64,000 nucleotides of DNA from an uncultured Roseburia sp. (GTDB lineage Bacteria; Bacillota; Clostridia; Lachnospirales; Lachnospiraceae): positions 62,001-126,000 of the forward strand of contig CANRSX010000002.1 of the NCBI GenBank assembly GCA_947642555.1, written 5' to 3'. The notes below the pieces were generated by a model that did not search any database, was not told the origin of the DNA, and saw only the letters and a list, made by a program, of their open reading frames with translations. Made by a program: the position numbers and the translations under genes. Shown here piece after piece: positions 27,970 through 41,058 of the stretch. Numbering within the stretch: the first letter of the stretch is position 1; each line of letters starts with the position of its first letter.

Positions 27970-29010
27970 ATGGAGAAAGTACGTTACATGATTTCGGATG
28001 CCGCAAGCATTGTGAATGTGGAATCGCATGTATTACGTTACTGGGAAGATGAACTGGAGCTGGACATCCCGCGCAATGAGATGGGGCACCGGTATTATAC
28101 AAACGAAAACATTCAGGAGTTCCAAAGGATAAAGGAATTAAAAGAGCAGGGTTACCAGTTAAAGGCGATTCGCATGATTGTACATAACGGCCCGTTAGAC
28201 GGACTGACCGGGGAGCCTGCGGTCGGGCAGGCGAAGCTTGCGGGCGGAGAGAATGCCCGTCCTGCGGCGGCAGAGCCTTCCGCCGGTCCGGCAGCGGGAA
28301 CGACAAAGCCGGTGTCCGGTTCCGGCCAGCCGGCAGGCGGCCCGGCGGAAACACAGCAGGAGACGCCGGCCCGGGCGGCAGGGGTGCAGCAGGAGAGCGC
28401 CGGGAAGGAGCCGCGGACAGCGTCATCCGGCCAGCAGAAAGCAGGAACGGCGGAGCATCCTGCACAGGGAAAGAAGGACGCAGCCGGACAGGCGGGCCGG
28501 ATGCTGGGCAGACAGGCGGCAGGTTTAAAGCAGCCCGGAAAAACGGAAAAGCTCTCCCCGTTAAAAGACCCCGGAAACCCGATTTTTCTCGGGACGATCA
28601 GCGATTCCGGCAGACAGATGACCGCGGGCGATGTATACGCGGCGGGAAAGCAGCTTATGGAGAGAGAGTCAGAGGAGCCGGTCACCGGCCTTGAGATTGT
28701 GGGCGGAAGCGCGCCTGTGCCCGGGGAGACGAGACAGAGCATTCTGGACAATACGGACAAGATGGCGCAGTTTACGGATCTGATGACCCAGATCGTCGGA
28801 AAAGCGCTTGCGGCAAATAACCGGGAATTAAGCCAGAATATCAGCGAGGACGTCGGAAAGCAGGTGATCAAGGAGATGAATTACCTGATGCGGGAGCGCG
28901 AGGAATTAGACGAGGACCGTTTCCGGAGACTGGACGCCGCGATCCGTGGAAACCTCAGGAAAAAAGACGAGGAGAAAGGACTGTTTAAGCGGAAGAAAAA
29001 AGCGACATGA
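27970..29010 (+). CDS. MerR-type HTH protein with long Ala/Gly/Pro/Gln-rich linker and coiled-coil C-terminus (RacA-like architecture)
   Basis: MISDAASIVNVESHVLRYWEDELELDIPRNEMGHRYYTNENIQEF; low-complexity middle; basic tail GLFKRKKKAT. Confidence 0.7.
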   Translation: MEKVRYMISDAASIVNVESHVLRYWEDELELDIPRNEMGHRYYTNENIQEFQRIKELKEQGYQLKAIRMIVHNGPLDGLTGEPAVGQAKLAGGENARPAAAEPSAGPAAGTTKPVSGSGQPAGGPAETQQETPARAAGVQQESAGKEPRTASSGQQKAGTAEHPAQGKKDAAGQAGRMLGRQAAGLKQPGKTEKLSPLKDPGNPIFLGTISDSGRQMTAGDVYAAGKQLMERESEEPVTGLEIVGGSAPVPGETRQSILDNTDKMAQFTDLMTQIVGKALAANNRELSQNISEDVGKQVIKEMNYLMREREELDEDRFRRLDAAIRGNLRKKDEEKGLFKRKKKAT

Positions 29011-29011
29011 A

Positions 29012-29038
29012 AAAAAGGATGCCAACGGCATCCTTTTT
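29012..29038. terminator. Bidirectional intrinsic terminator
   Basis: AAAAAGGATGCC aac GGCATCCTTTTT between convergent genes. Confidence 0.9.
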
Positions 29039-29047
29039 AAGTTCTGC

Positions 29048-29218
29048 TTATTCCTCGCTGATTGCTCCTGTCGGGCAGGTACCAGCGCATGCACCGCAGC
29101 TCACGCAGGTAGATGCGTCGATCTCGTAGTGGCTGTCTCCCATGGAGATCGCGCCTACCGGGCATCCGGACTCGCAGGATCCACAGCTTACACAAGAATC
29201 AGAAATTACAAATGCCAT
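29048..29218 (-). CDS. 4Fe-4S ferredoxin
   Basis: MAFVISDSCVSCGSCESGCPVGAI..CVSCGACAGTCPTGAISEE. Confidence 0.95.
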   Translation of the reverse strand: MAFVISDSCVSCGSCESGCPVGAISMGDSHYEIDASTCVSCGACAGTCPTGAISEE

Positions 29219-29354
29219 TTTCGTTTCCTCCTTCAATAAAAAGATTCTGTCCAAAGCTACCTGATATGTAACCTTTTAACCATTCTAATACAAAAGTACG
29301 CGGTTTACAAGCCTAAATACAGAAAAACCATGTACTTTAATCTGCACATAAAAG

Positions 29355-29525
29355 TTAATGAATGTTCAGCCCGCGCCATTCGCAAAATCGCGCTGATCGC
29401 GCTCTCCGCTGCTGACGCAGCTGATTTTTGCTCATATACGGGCGCTCCCTCAGTCGAAATTGATGGATGAAAATTCGTGCGAGCACGATTTTCACCATGC
29501 GATTCCGACTGGCTGAACTTATTAG
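29355..29525. mobile_element. MITE-like structured intergenic element with terminal inverted repeats
   Basis: TTAATGAATGTTCAGCC ... GGCTGAACTTATTAG ends; internal hairpin GAAAATTCGTGC-GA-GCACGATTTTC; abuts galM stop codon. Confidence 0.55.
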
Positions 29526-30563
29526 CTAGAACGTGGAAAAATGATACAGCGTTTTTGACCGGAACGGTTCATCCGGGGTGAGGATGATGCTCGGGAAGTT
29601 CTCGTGGTTCACCGCATCCGGAAAATGCTGCGTCTCTAAGCAGACGCTGTTATAGCTGCCGTAGCTGCCCCCGTGCTTGGCGGGCAGAGGCATCGGTCCC
29701 CCCGCGACATAGAGCTGCATGCCGGGCTGGTCGGTGAAAACCGTCATCCGGATCCCGCTCTCTTTTGACTGGAGAACGGCTGCCTCCCTGAGCCCTGTGC
29801 CGTTAATCACATAATTGTGGTCGTAGGTGCCGAATTTTTTCAGCTGTTCGAAGTCCGAGCCGATGGACCTGCCGATGGTATGCATGGTGCGGAAATCAAA
29901 CGGCGTCCCGTCCACCGGAAGAAACACGCCGGTGGGCGTCTGGGTGTCGTCATTCTCCGTGATCTGGTCGGCGTCAATATAGAGCTCGTGCGAGAGCACA
30001 TCGCCGCTGCCGGCGCCGTTTAAATTAAAATAGCCATGGCTTGTCACATTAAAGGGGGTGTCCGTGCCGGAGGACGCTTCGTATAAAATCGAGAGCTCGT
30101 TGTCCTCGGACCAGCCATAGGTCACGGAGAGATCAAGGCTGCCGGGATAACCCTCCTCGCCGTCTTCGGAGTGAAGGGTGAGGACCAGCCGGTCACCGTC
30201 GGTACTGGCACGAAAGACCCTTGCGTGATAGCCCGTGGGGCCGCCGTGCAGGTGATTGGTACTATTGTTGACGGCAAGCTGGTACTGTCTGCCATTGAGA
30301 GAAAAACGCCCGTTTTTGATGCGGTTGGCGACACGTCCCACGACCGCGCCCAGATAGGCGGTATCCTGTTCATAGCCGGCAAGGGTGTCATAGCCGAGAC
30401 AGACATCCGTTAATGTCCTCTGGTGGTTCGGAACGACAATTTTCACAAGGCGGCAGCCCAGATCGATGATCTCGACGTAGGCGCCGGATGTGTTCTCAAG
30501 ATGGTATATATGAATCATTTCTCCGTTGTTTGTAGCGCCAAATTCAGACGTTGTGATCTTCAT
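29526..30563 (-). CDS. galM: Aldose 1-epimerase
   Basis: NTSGAYVEIIDLGCRLVKIVVP, NSTNHLHGGPTGYHARVF, FNVTSHGYFNLNGAGSGDVLSHEL. Confidence 0.92.
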   Translation of the reverse strand: MKITTSEFGATNNGEMIHIYHLENTSGAYVEIIDLGCRLVKIVVPNHQRTLTDVCLGYDTLAGYEQDTAYLGAVVGRVANRIKNGRFSLNGRQYQLAVNNSTNHLHGGPTGYHARVFRASTDGDRLVLTLHSEDGEEGYPGSLDLSVTYGWSEDNELSILYEASSGTDTPFNVTSHGYFNLNGAGSGDVLSHELYIDADQITENDDTQTPTGVFLPVDGTPFDFRTMHTIGRSIGSDFEQLKKFGTYDHNYVINGTGLREAAVLQSKESGIRMTVFTDQPGMQLYVAGGPMPLPAKHGGSYGSYNSVCLETQHFPDAVNHENFPSIILTPDEPFRSKTLYHFSTF

Positions 30564-30716
30564 AGTGACTCCTTTCTCCCCCGGGGGATAAAACTGACTT
30601 ACATAATTATGCCATATTTACAAAAACATGGCAAGTAGGTTGCCTATTTTTCGGAATTATGAGATAATAGTTACTATTCAGAAAGATGGTCTGGATGGCG
30701 GAAAGGCAGGAATTAT

Positions 30717-31769
30717 ATGCAGACAAAAGTAGTGAGCGTGGATCCGACCCGGATCGATGACGCCTGTATCAGGGAAGCGGCGGAGCAGATTCGCGCAGGC
30801 GGGCTGGTGGCGTTCCCGACAGAGACGGTCTATGGCCTTGGGGCGGATGCGCTGTGTCCGGAGGCTGCAAAAAAAATCTATGCGGCGAAGGGAAGGCCGT
30901 CGGACAACCCGCTGATCGTGCATATCGCGGACTATGCGCAGCTGATGTCTGTTGCGCGGGAGCTTCCCCGGGAGGCGAAGCTGCTTGCGGATGCATTCTG
31001 GCCGGGACCGCTTACCATGATTGTATGGAAGAATGAACTGGTACCGCGGGAGACGACCGGGGGGATGGATACGGTTGCCGTGCGCATGCCGTCGCATCCG
31101 GTTGCGCTTCGCCTGATCCGGGAGAGCGGCTGCCTGATCGCGGCGCCGAGCGCGAATGTTTCGGGGCGGCCGAGCCCGACGGAGGCATCGCATGTGGCGG
31201 CTGATCTGGACGGCAGGATCCCTCTGATCCTCGACGGAGGTCCGGTGGGGATCGGGATCGAGTCTACAATTATAGATTTGACGGAGGAGGTTCCGATGAT
31301 TCTGCGGCCGGGCTATATCACGGCGGAGATGTTAGCCGCAGCGCTCGGGGAGGAGATCCGGACCGACCCCGGCATCATTGCGCCGGATTCTGAGCAGCGG
31401 CCGAAGGCGCCGGGCATGAAGTACAGACATTATGCGCCAAAGGCGGAGCTGATTCTGATCAGAGGCGAGAGGGGACGCGTGATCCGTGAGATCAACCGGC
31501 TGACGGGGGAAAAGCAGCAGGCCGGGCTGCGCGTCGGCGTGATGGCATCCGACGAGAATGCGGGAAGCTATACGGCGGACTGTGTGCTCTGTCTCGGGGC
31601 AGAAGGGGATATGGAAGCCGCGGCGAGACAGCTTTATGGGACGCTCCGCGAATTTGACCGCCAGAAGGCGGACATCATCTATGCGGAGAGCCCTGCCGCA
31701 TCCGGCGTCGGGGCGGCGGTGATGAACCGGCTGTGCAAGGCGGCGGGTTATCAGATATCAGATGTATAA
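30717..31769 (+). CDS. L-threonylcarbamoyladenylate synthase (Sua5/YwlC)
   Basis: GGLVAFPTETVYGLGADAL, KIYAAKGRPSDNPLIVH; C-terminal Sua5 domain PGMKYRHYAPKAEL. Confidence 0.95.
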   Translation: MQTKVVSVDPTRIDDACIREAAEQIRAGGLVAFPTETVYGLGADALCPEAAKKIYAAKGRPSDNPLIVHIADYAQLMSVARELPREAKLLADAFWPGPLTMIVWKNELVPRETTGGMDTVAVRMPSHPVALRLIRESGCLIAAPSANVSGRPSPTEASHVAADLDGRIPLILDGGPVGIGIESTIIDLTEEVPMILRPGYITAEMLAAALGEEIRTDPGIIAPDSEQRPKAPGMKYRHYAPKAELILIRGERGRVIREINRLTGEKQQAGLRVGVMASDENAGSYTADCVLCLGAEGDMEAAARQLYGTLREFDRQKADIIYAESPAASGVGAAVMNRLCKAAGYQISDV

Positions 31770-31792
31770 CGGGAGAGGAAATCATCAATATT

Positions 31793-32293
31793 ATGAAACA
31801 GTACAGCAGAATTATGTTTGTCACGGAGAGCGGCACCAGCAGGGCTCCGATGGCGGCAGGCATACTCGGGGAGTACAATCTGAAGCATCCGGCCCGGATT
31901 CTTGCCAGGGGACTGGTAGTTTTATTTCCGGAACCATTGAATCAGAAGGCGGAAGCTGTTATGATAAGCAATGGCATCAATATGGACGGCTTTATGTCCA
32001 CACAGCTTACGGAGGAGGATTTTACGGAGGACACGCTTGTGCTCACGATGGAGCGCGCGCAGTCAGAAAAGATCCTGGAAAAATATAAAAGCGCGGATCC
32101 GGAGAATGTGTACGTCCTCACGGAGCTGGTGGGGGAGGAGCTGGAGATCATCGATCCGTACGGCGGGCCGCTGCAGTCATACGGGCTCTGCTATGAGTCG
32201 CTGCGCCGGACGATTTTAAAGCTGGTCAATCTGCTTAACGGGGATGAGAATGAAAATGCGCAGACAGCCGCGGGAGATGGAGCTGCGGTGTAG
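31793..32293 (+). CDS. Low-molecular-weight protein tyrosine phosphatase-like protein lacking the catalytic cysteine
   Basis: P-loop position reads FVTESGTSRAPMAAGIL; general-acid DPYGG retained; located between sua5 and upp as in ywlE-type neighbourhoods. Confidence 0.75.
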   Translation: MKQYSRIMFVTESGTSRAPMAAGILGEYNLKHPARILARGLVVLFPEPLNQKAEAVMISNGINMDGFMSTQLTEEDFTEDTLVLTMERAQSEKILEKYKSADPENVYVLTELVGEELEIIDPYGGPLQSYGLCYESLRRTILKLVNLLNGDENENAQTAAGDGAAV

Positions 32294-32344
32294 CTGCCGG
32301 TATACTGCCGGCGGACAGGAAACAGAGAAGGGGAGGTACGTAAG

Positions 32345-32974
32345 ATGTCTAAAATTGTAGTGATGGATCATCCGCTGATTCAGCATAAGATCGGGATTAT
32401 CCGTCGGGAGGAGACCGGGTCAAAGGATTTCCGGAGCATGGTCGGCGAGATCGCGATGCTGATGTGCTATGAGGCGACCAGGGACTTAAAGCTCGCGGAC
32501 GTGGAGATCACCACGCCGATCTGCCAGACAACGGCAAAGGAGTTAAAGGGCAAAAAGCTGGCGGTCGTCCCGATTCTTCGGGCAGGGCTGGGCATGGTGG
32601 ACGGGATGCTGACGATGATCCCGGCGGCAAAGGTGGGGCATATCGGGCTTTACCGGGATCCGGAGACGCTGATGCCGGTGGAATACTACTGCAAGCTGCC
32701 GGAGGACTGTGCGAACCGCGAGGTATTTGTGGTGGATCCGATGTTAGCGACCGGAGGCTCCTCGACGGAGGCGATCCGGATGCTGAAGGATAAGGGTGTG
32801 AAAAGCATCCGGTTTATGTGTATCATCGCCGCGCCGGAGGGCGTGAAAAAGATGCAGGAGATGCATCCGGACGTGGATATTTATATCGGCGCGCTGGATG
32901 ACCATCTCAATGACCACGGCTATATCGTTCCGGGGCTCGGCGATGCCGGAGACCGCATTTTCGGGACGAAGTGA
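32345..32974 (+). CDS. upp: Uracil phosphoribosyltransferase
   Basis: [42 protein letters not shown]. Confidence 0.97.
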   Translation: MSKIVVMDHPLIQHKIGIIRREETGSKDFRSMVGEIAMLMCYEATRDLKLADVEITTPICQTTAKELKGKKLAVVPILRAGLGMVDGMLTMIPAAKVGHIGLYRDPETLMPVEYYCKLPEDCANREVFVVDPMLATGGSSTEAIRMLKDKGVKSIRFMCIIAAPEGVKKMQEMHPDVDIYIGALDDHLNDHGYIVPGLGDAGDRIFGTK

Positions 32975-32990
32975 CGATTTTCCAGGGCTG

Positions 32991-33038
32991 TACGTGCATC
33001 TTCACGTGCAGATGCGCGTGTATTTTTACGTGCAGAAC
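32991..33038. repeat. 12-bp degenerate tandem repeat x4
   Basis: TACGTGCATCTT/CACGTGCAGATG/CGCGTGTATTTT/TACGTGCAGAAC. Confidence 0.75.
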
Positions 33039-33061
33039 GCGCGGTGTGCAGGGAGGTAAGG

Positions 33062-33547
33062 ATGAGCGGGAAAAGGGAAGACTATATCAGCTGGGATGAA
33101 TATTTCATGGGTGTGGCCATCCTCTCAGGGATGCGCTCGAAGGATCCGAATACGCAGGTGGGAGCCTGTATCGTAAGCGCGGATCACAAGATTCTCTCGA
33201 TGGGGTACAACGGATTTCCGACGGGCTGCTCGGATGACGAATTCCCCTGGGAGCGTGAGGGAGAGCCGCTGGACAACAAATATTTTTACTCGACCCACAG
33301 CGAGCTGAACGCGATTTTAAATTACCGGGGCGGGAGCCTCGAGGGAGCGACCATGTACGTGACGCTGTTCCCCTGCAATGAATGCGCCAAGGCGATCATA
33401 CAGTCCGGGATCCGGCGTCTGGTATACGACAGTGATAAATACGACGGCACGCCGGCCGTCGCCGCGTCAAAGCGCATGCTGCGCGCCGCCGGCGTGACGA
33501 TGGAGCGGTACCGCCATACGGATCGTGAGATTCACATGATTTTATAG
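33062..33547 (+). CDS. dCMP deaminase family protein
   Basis: SKDPNTQVGACIVSADHKILSMGYNGFP, HSELNAI, TLFPCNECAKAIIQSGI. Confidence 0.92.
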   Translation: MSGKREDYISWDEYFMGVAILSGMRSKDPNTQVGACIVSADHKILSMGYNGFPTGCSDDEFPWEREGEPLDNKYFYSTHSELNAILNYRGGSLEGATMYVTLFPCNECAKAIIQSGIRRLVYDSDKYDGTPAVAASKRMLRAAGVTMERYRHTDREIHMIL

Positions 33548-33616
33548 CCGCCGGAAATATAGACAAATTGTGTAAAATGTTATAAGATAGTCATTGGCAG
33601 CTTTTCGGGGGAAGAT

Positions 33617-33880
33617 ATGGGAAAACGCAGCAGGGACAACAGAAAGATTTTCCGGTCGCTGACACTGATTTTACAGTTCGGGCTGAATATGATTGTTCCC
33701 ATCCTTATGTGCACGCTGTTCGGCGTGTGGCTGGGAGAGCGGTATGAGATGCCTGTGATCACGGTCCCGCTGTTTCTCGTGGGCGCGCTGGCAGGATTTA
33801 CGAATATATTTAAGATGGCAAAAAAGATTTACGGACAGGACAACGGACCGGAGGGGAATCATGCTGAGAAGACTAAATAG
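33617..33880 (+). CDS. AtpZ/AtpI-like small membrane protein
   Basis: 87 aa, two TM segments, first gene of atp cluster. Confidence 0.75.
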   Translation: MGKRSRDNRKIFRSLTLILQFGLNMIVPILMCTLFGVWLGERYEMPVITVPLFLVGALAGFTNIFKMAKKIYGQDNGPEGNHAEKTK

Positions 33881-34295
33881 CGCACTGCCGGGACTGATTG
33901 CGGGAATACTGGTATACGGGGCCTTTGTGGAGCTTGCCGGCGTGTGGTTTGTCGCGGATAAGCTCCGGTTTACAAGCGGCCTTCTGATCGGGCTCGCACT
34001 GGCCTGCGGGCTTGCCATCAACATGGCGGTCGTGATTTACGACGCTGTGGACGGCTACGGGCAGTCGCATGCCCAGGCGAAGATTATCGCAAAATCCGTG
34101 CTGCGCTATCTCGTCGTGGTGATTGTGTTTTTTGTCATGATGAAATGGAATCTCGGAAATCTGTTTTCCGCTTTTATCGGTGTTTTGGGGCTGAAGGTAT
34201 CGGCTTATTTATGGCCCTTTGCACATAAAGTTATTACAGGACTGCAGGGAAGAGGTGATGCATCCCGTGACAGTAAAAATAATAAAACGATATAA
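33861..34295 (+). CDS. atpI: ATP synthase subunit I-like protein
   Basis: Four-TM protein directly upstream of atpB. Confidence 0.75.
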   Translation: MLRRLNSALPGLIAGILVYGAFVELAGVWFVADKLRFTSGLLIGLALACGLAINMAVVIYDAVDGYGQSHAQAKIIAKSVLRYLVVVIVFFVMMKWNLGNLFSAFIGVLGLKVSAYLWPFAHKVITGLQGRGDASRDSKNNKTI

Positions 34296-34307
34296 GGAGG
34301 TGAGTTT

Positions 34308-35048
34308 GTGAATCATGCAATTCTGATGTCATCCGGCGCCGATAACATTGACTTTATGATCCATGGGATATTTTCTTATGAGATCTTTGGTCAGACCGTC
34401 TGGATTACGACATCACATGTGTGCATCCTCATTGTACTGCTGCTGCTGTTTGCGTTATCCGTTGCGGCAAACCGTGCGATGAAGCATGCAAAGGAGATAC
34501 CGGAAGGGTTCCAGAATGTGCTTGAGCTCATGGTCGAGAAGCTCGACGGCGTAGTGTTCGGCACGATGGGGAACATTGCCGCACCGAAGTTTGTGAACTA
34601 TATCAGCACAATCTTCATCTTTATTCTTGTGAGCAATATTTCCGGTCTGTTTGGCTTAAGGCCGCCGACCGCCGACTATGGTACGACGCTTGCGCTCGGC
34701 CTGATTACATTCTTCCTGATCCATATCACGCAGTTTAAAAACCTGCCGCTGAAACAGATCTGGACAGATATGTGTTCGCCATTGCCGCCCTGGCTGCCCA
34801 TCTGGCTGCCGATCAACCTGATCAGCGAGATTGCGGTACCGATTTCACTGTCGCTGCGTTTGTTTGCGAACGTGCTGTCAGGAACGGTTATGATGGCGCT
34901 GGTATACGGACTGCTGAGCAAGGTCGCGATTGCCTGGCCGGCAGCGCTCCACGTATACTTCGATTTATTTTCAGGAGCGATTCAGACGTATGTGTTCTGT
35001 ATGCTGACGATGACTTACATCAGCCAGAACTATGAAACCGAGGCATAA
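34308..35048 (+). CDS. atpB: F0 subunit a
   Basis: ISEIAVPISLSLRLFANVLSGTVMM with conserved Arg. Confidence 0.95.
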   Translation: MNHAILMSSGADNIDFMIHGIFSYEIFGQTVWITTSHVCILIVLLLLFALSVAANRAMKHAKEIPEGFQNVLELMVEKLDGVVFGTMGNIAAPKFVNYISTIFIFILVSNISGLFGLRPPTADYGTTLALGLITFFLIHITQFKNLPLKQIWTDMCSPLPPWLPIWLPINLISEIAVPISLSLRLFANVLSGTVMMALVYGLLSKVAIAWPAALHVYFDLFSGAIQTYVFCMLTMTYISQNYETEA

Positions 35049-35072
35049 AAGATGCCGTTAACACACAAAACA

Positions 35073-35396
<324 letters not shown>

Positions 35397-35399
35397 ACA

Positions 35400-35477
35400 G
35401 AATGACGATCAATTGTCATTCATTAGAAGAATGCTAAGACAGCATTCTTTCGGGTGGTGAATGGGTGAAACGCCCAT
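35400..35477 (+). promoter_or_regulatory. Three consecutive hairpins between atpE and atpF
   Basis: GAATGAC/GTCATTC; AAGAATGCT-aagac-AGCATTCTT; ATGGGTG-aaa-CGCCCAT. Confidence 0.7.
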
Positions 35478-35503
35478 AATAAAGACGGAAAGGAGGCCAG
35501 GCC

Positions 35504-36015
35504 TTGGAAGAGATGACAAGACTCTTTAATCTGGATGCCCAGCTGCTTCATGATCTGATCCTGATGGCAATTGCGGTATTCTTCTTATTCCTGTTTATGT
35601 CAAAGCTGCTGTTTAACCCGGTACGCAAAATGCTCGAGGACCGGCGCGCAAAGATCGCCGGGGACATCGAGGCGGCGGAGGGCGATAAAAAAGAAGCCGC
35701 AGCCTTAAAGGAAGATTACGAAGCCAGATTAAAGAACATCGAAAAAGAAGCAGAGCAGATTTTAAGCGAAGCCCGCCAGAAGGCGCAGAAGAACGCAGCC
35801 CGGATTGAGGGTGAAGCCAGGGAAGAAGCGGCCCGCATCATCGCAAGGGCGAATGAGGAAGCAGAGCTTTCAAAGAAGCGCGTGATGGATGAGGTGAAGC
35901 AGGAAATGATCACAGTGGCATCCATGATGGCGGCAAAAGTCGTAGCAGCCAATATTGACGCGTCTGTGCAGGAAACGCTGGTGGACGAGACATTGAGAGA
36001 GATGGGTGAGGCGAC

Positions 36016-36028
<13 letters not shown>
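35504..36028 (+). CDS. atpF: F0 subunit b
   Basis: N-terminal TM, long charged helix; TTG start in track. Confidence 0.93.
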
Positions 36029-38105
<2,077 letters not shown>

Positions 38106-38135
38106 ATCATGGTAAATGAAAGGCGGTGCTAAATT

Positions 38136-38999
38136 ATGGCCTCAATGAGGGACATAAAAAGACGAAAGGGCAGTATTCAGAGTACGCAGCAGATCACAAA
38201 AGCCATGAAGCTTGTTTCTACCGTAAAGCTACAGAAAGCAAAGACGCGGGCGGAACAGACGAATCCGTATTTTAATTACATGTACCAGACCGTGACGTCG
38301 ATGCTGGCCAAATCCGGCACGATGAATCACCCTTATTTAAAGTCCGGCGGCTCGGAGAAGAAGGCAGTCGTTGTCATCACCTCCAACCGCGGACTTGCGG
38401 GCGGTTACAATTCCAACATCGTGAAACTGGTGACGGCAAGTGAAGATCTGACGCCGGATCATACCGAGGTGTACGCCATCGGAAGTAAGGGACAGGAGGC
38501 GTTGGAGCGCAGGGGTTATGAGATAAAGGAGAGCAGTACAGAGATCATTGAGTCTCCGTCCTACGCGGATGCCGCCGAGCTCTGTAAACATGTGCTTGCT
38601 GCGTATGCGGCCGGGGAGGTCGGGGAAATCTGGCTTGCCTACACGCATTTTAAAAATACGGTCAGTCATGAGCCGAAGCTGTTAAAGCTGCTCCCGGTGG
38701 AGTTTGACAAAGAGGAGATCAGAGAGGAGAAATCGTCTGATCTGCTCATGAACTATGAGCCGGGTGAGGAGGAAGCGCTGGATCTGATCATTCCGAAGTA
38801 TGTGACAAGCCTGTTTTACGGCGCGTTAATCGAGGCGGTCGCCAGTGAAAACGGCGCGCGTATGCAGGCGATGGATTCCGCGACCAGCAACGCGGAGGAG
38901 ATGATCAGTGATCTCACGCTGAAGTATAACAGGGCCCGCCAGGGTTCGATTACACAGGAGTTAACCGAGATTATTGCCGGTGCTTCTGCGATATCATAA
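38136..38999 (+). CDS. atpG: F1 subunit gamma
   Basis: MASMRDIKRRKGSIQSTQQITKAMKLVSTVKLQKAK; C-terminal NRARQGSITQELTEIIAGASAI. Confidence 0.97.
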   Translation: MASMRDIKRRKGSIQSTQQITKAMKLVSTVKLQKAKTRAEQTNPYFNYMYQTVTSMLAKSGTMNHPYLKSGGSEKKAVVVITSNRGLAGGYNSNIVKLVTASEDLTPDHTEVYAIGSKGQEALERRGYEIKESSTEIIESPSYADAAELCKHVLAAYAAGEVGEIWLAYTHFKNTVSHEPKLLKLLPVEFDKEEIREEKSSDLLMNYEPGEEEALDLIIPKYVTSLFYGALIEAVASENGARMQAMDSATSNAEEMISDLTLKYNRARQGSITQELTEIIAGASAIS

Positions 39000-39003
39000 T
39001 TAT

Positions 39004-40467
<1,464 letters not shown>

Positions 40468-40494
40468 CGGAAGTAATCATAATGGAGGATGATC

Positions 40495-40905
40495 ATGGCA
40501 GACGATAGCAGGATATTTCAGGTAGAGATCATCACGCCGGACCGTGTGTTTCATGTCGGCGAGGCGACGATGATCGAATTTAATACGGCTGCCGGTGAGA
40601 TCGGTGTGTATAAGCGGCATATCCCTCTCACGACTGTTCTCGCTCCGGGGATTGTAAAGATCCACAAGGACGGAGAGGAAGATGTCATAGCGGCAGTCCA
40701 TGCCGGCTTTGCGGAGATTCTGCCGGATAAGGTGACGCTTCTCGCAGAGATAGCGGAATGGCCGGACGAGATTGACAAAAACAGGGCCGAAGCGGCCAGG
40801 GCACGCGCACAGGAGCGTCTTGCGCACAAGACGGAGACGCTGGATGTGAAACGGGCCGAGTATGCGCTTCGAAAGGCTCTGGTACGGATTGATATTGCAA
40901 AATAG
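40495..40905 (+). CDS. atpC: F1 subunit epsilon
   Basis: FQVEIITPDRVFHVGEATMIEFNTAAGEIGV. Confidence 0.95.
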   Translation: MADDSRIFQVEIITPDRVFHVGEATMIEFNTAAGEIGVYKRHIPLTTVLAPGIVKIHKDGEEDVIAAVHAGFAEILPDKVTLLAEIAEWPDEIDKNRAEAARARAQERLAHKTETLDVKRAEYALRKALVRIDIAK

Positions 40906-40914
40906 GCCGGACAA

Positions 40915-40960
40915 AGCAGGGAAACTGCCTTCAGATGAGGGTAATTTCCCTGCTTTTTTC
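40915..40960 (+). terminator. Intrinsic terminator of the atp operon
   Basis: AAGCAGGGAAA ... TTTCCCTGCTTTTTT. Confidence 0.9.
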
Positions 40961-41058
40961 GGTAGAGAAAACAGAAAAAACATAAAAATTCAGATAGACA
41001 AGCATGGAGGGGTGTTTTATACTAAAAAAGGGGATATTGTCAGACTCGGGGAGGGTGA

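Noticed and set aside
27650-28871. Minus-strand ORFs of 271 and 239 aa opposite the MerR-like gene
   Set aside because: Pro/Ala-rich frames caused by the low-complexity GC-rich linker of the plus-strand gene.
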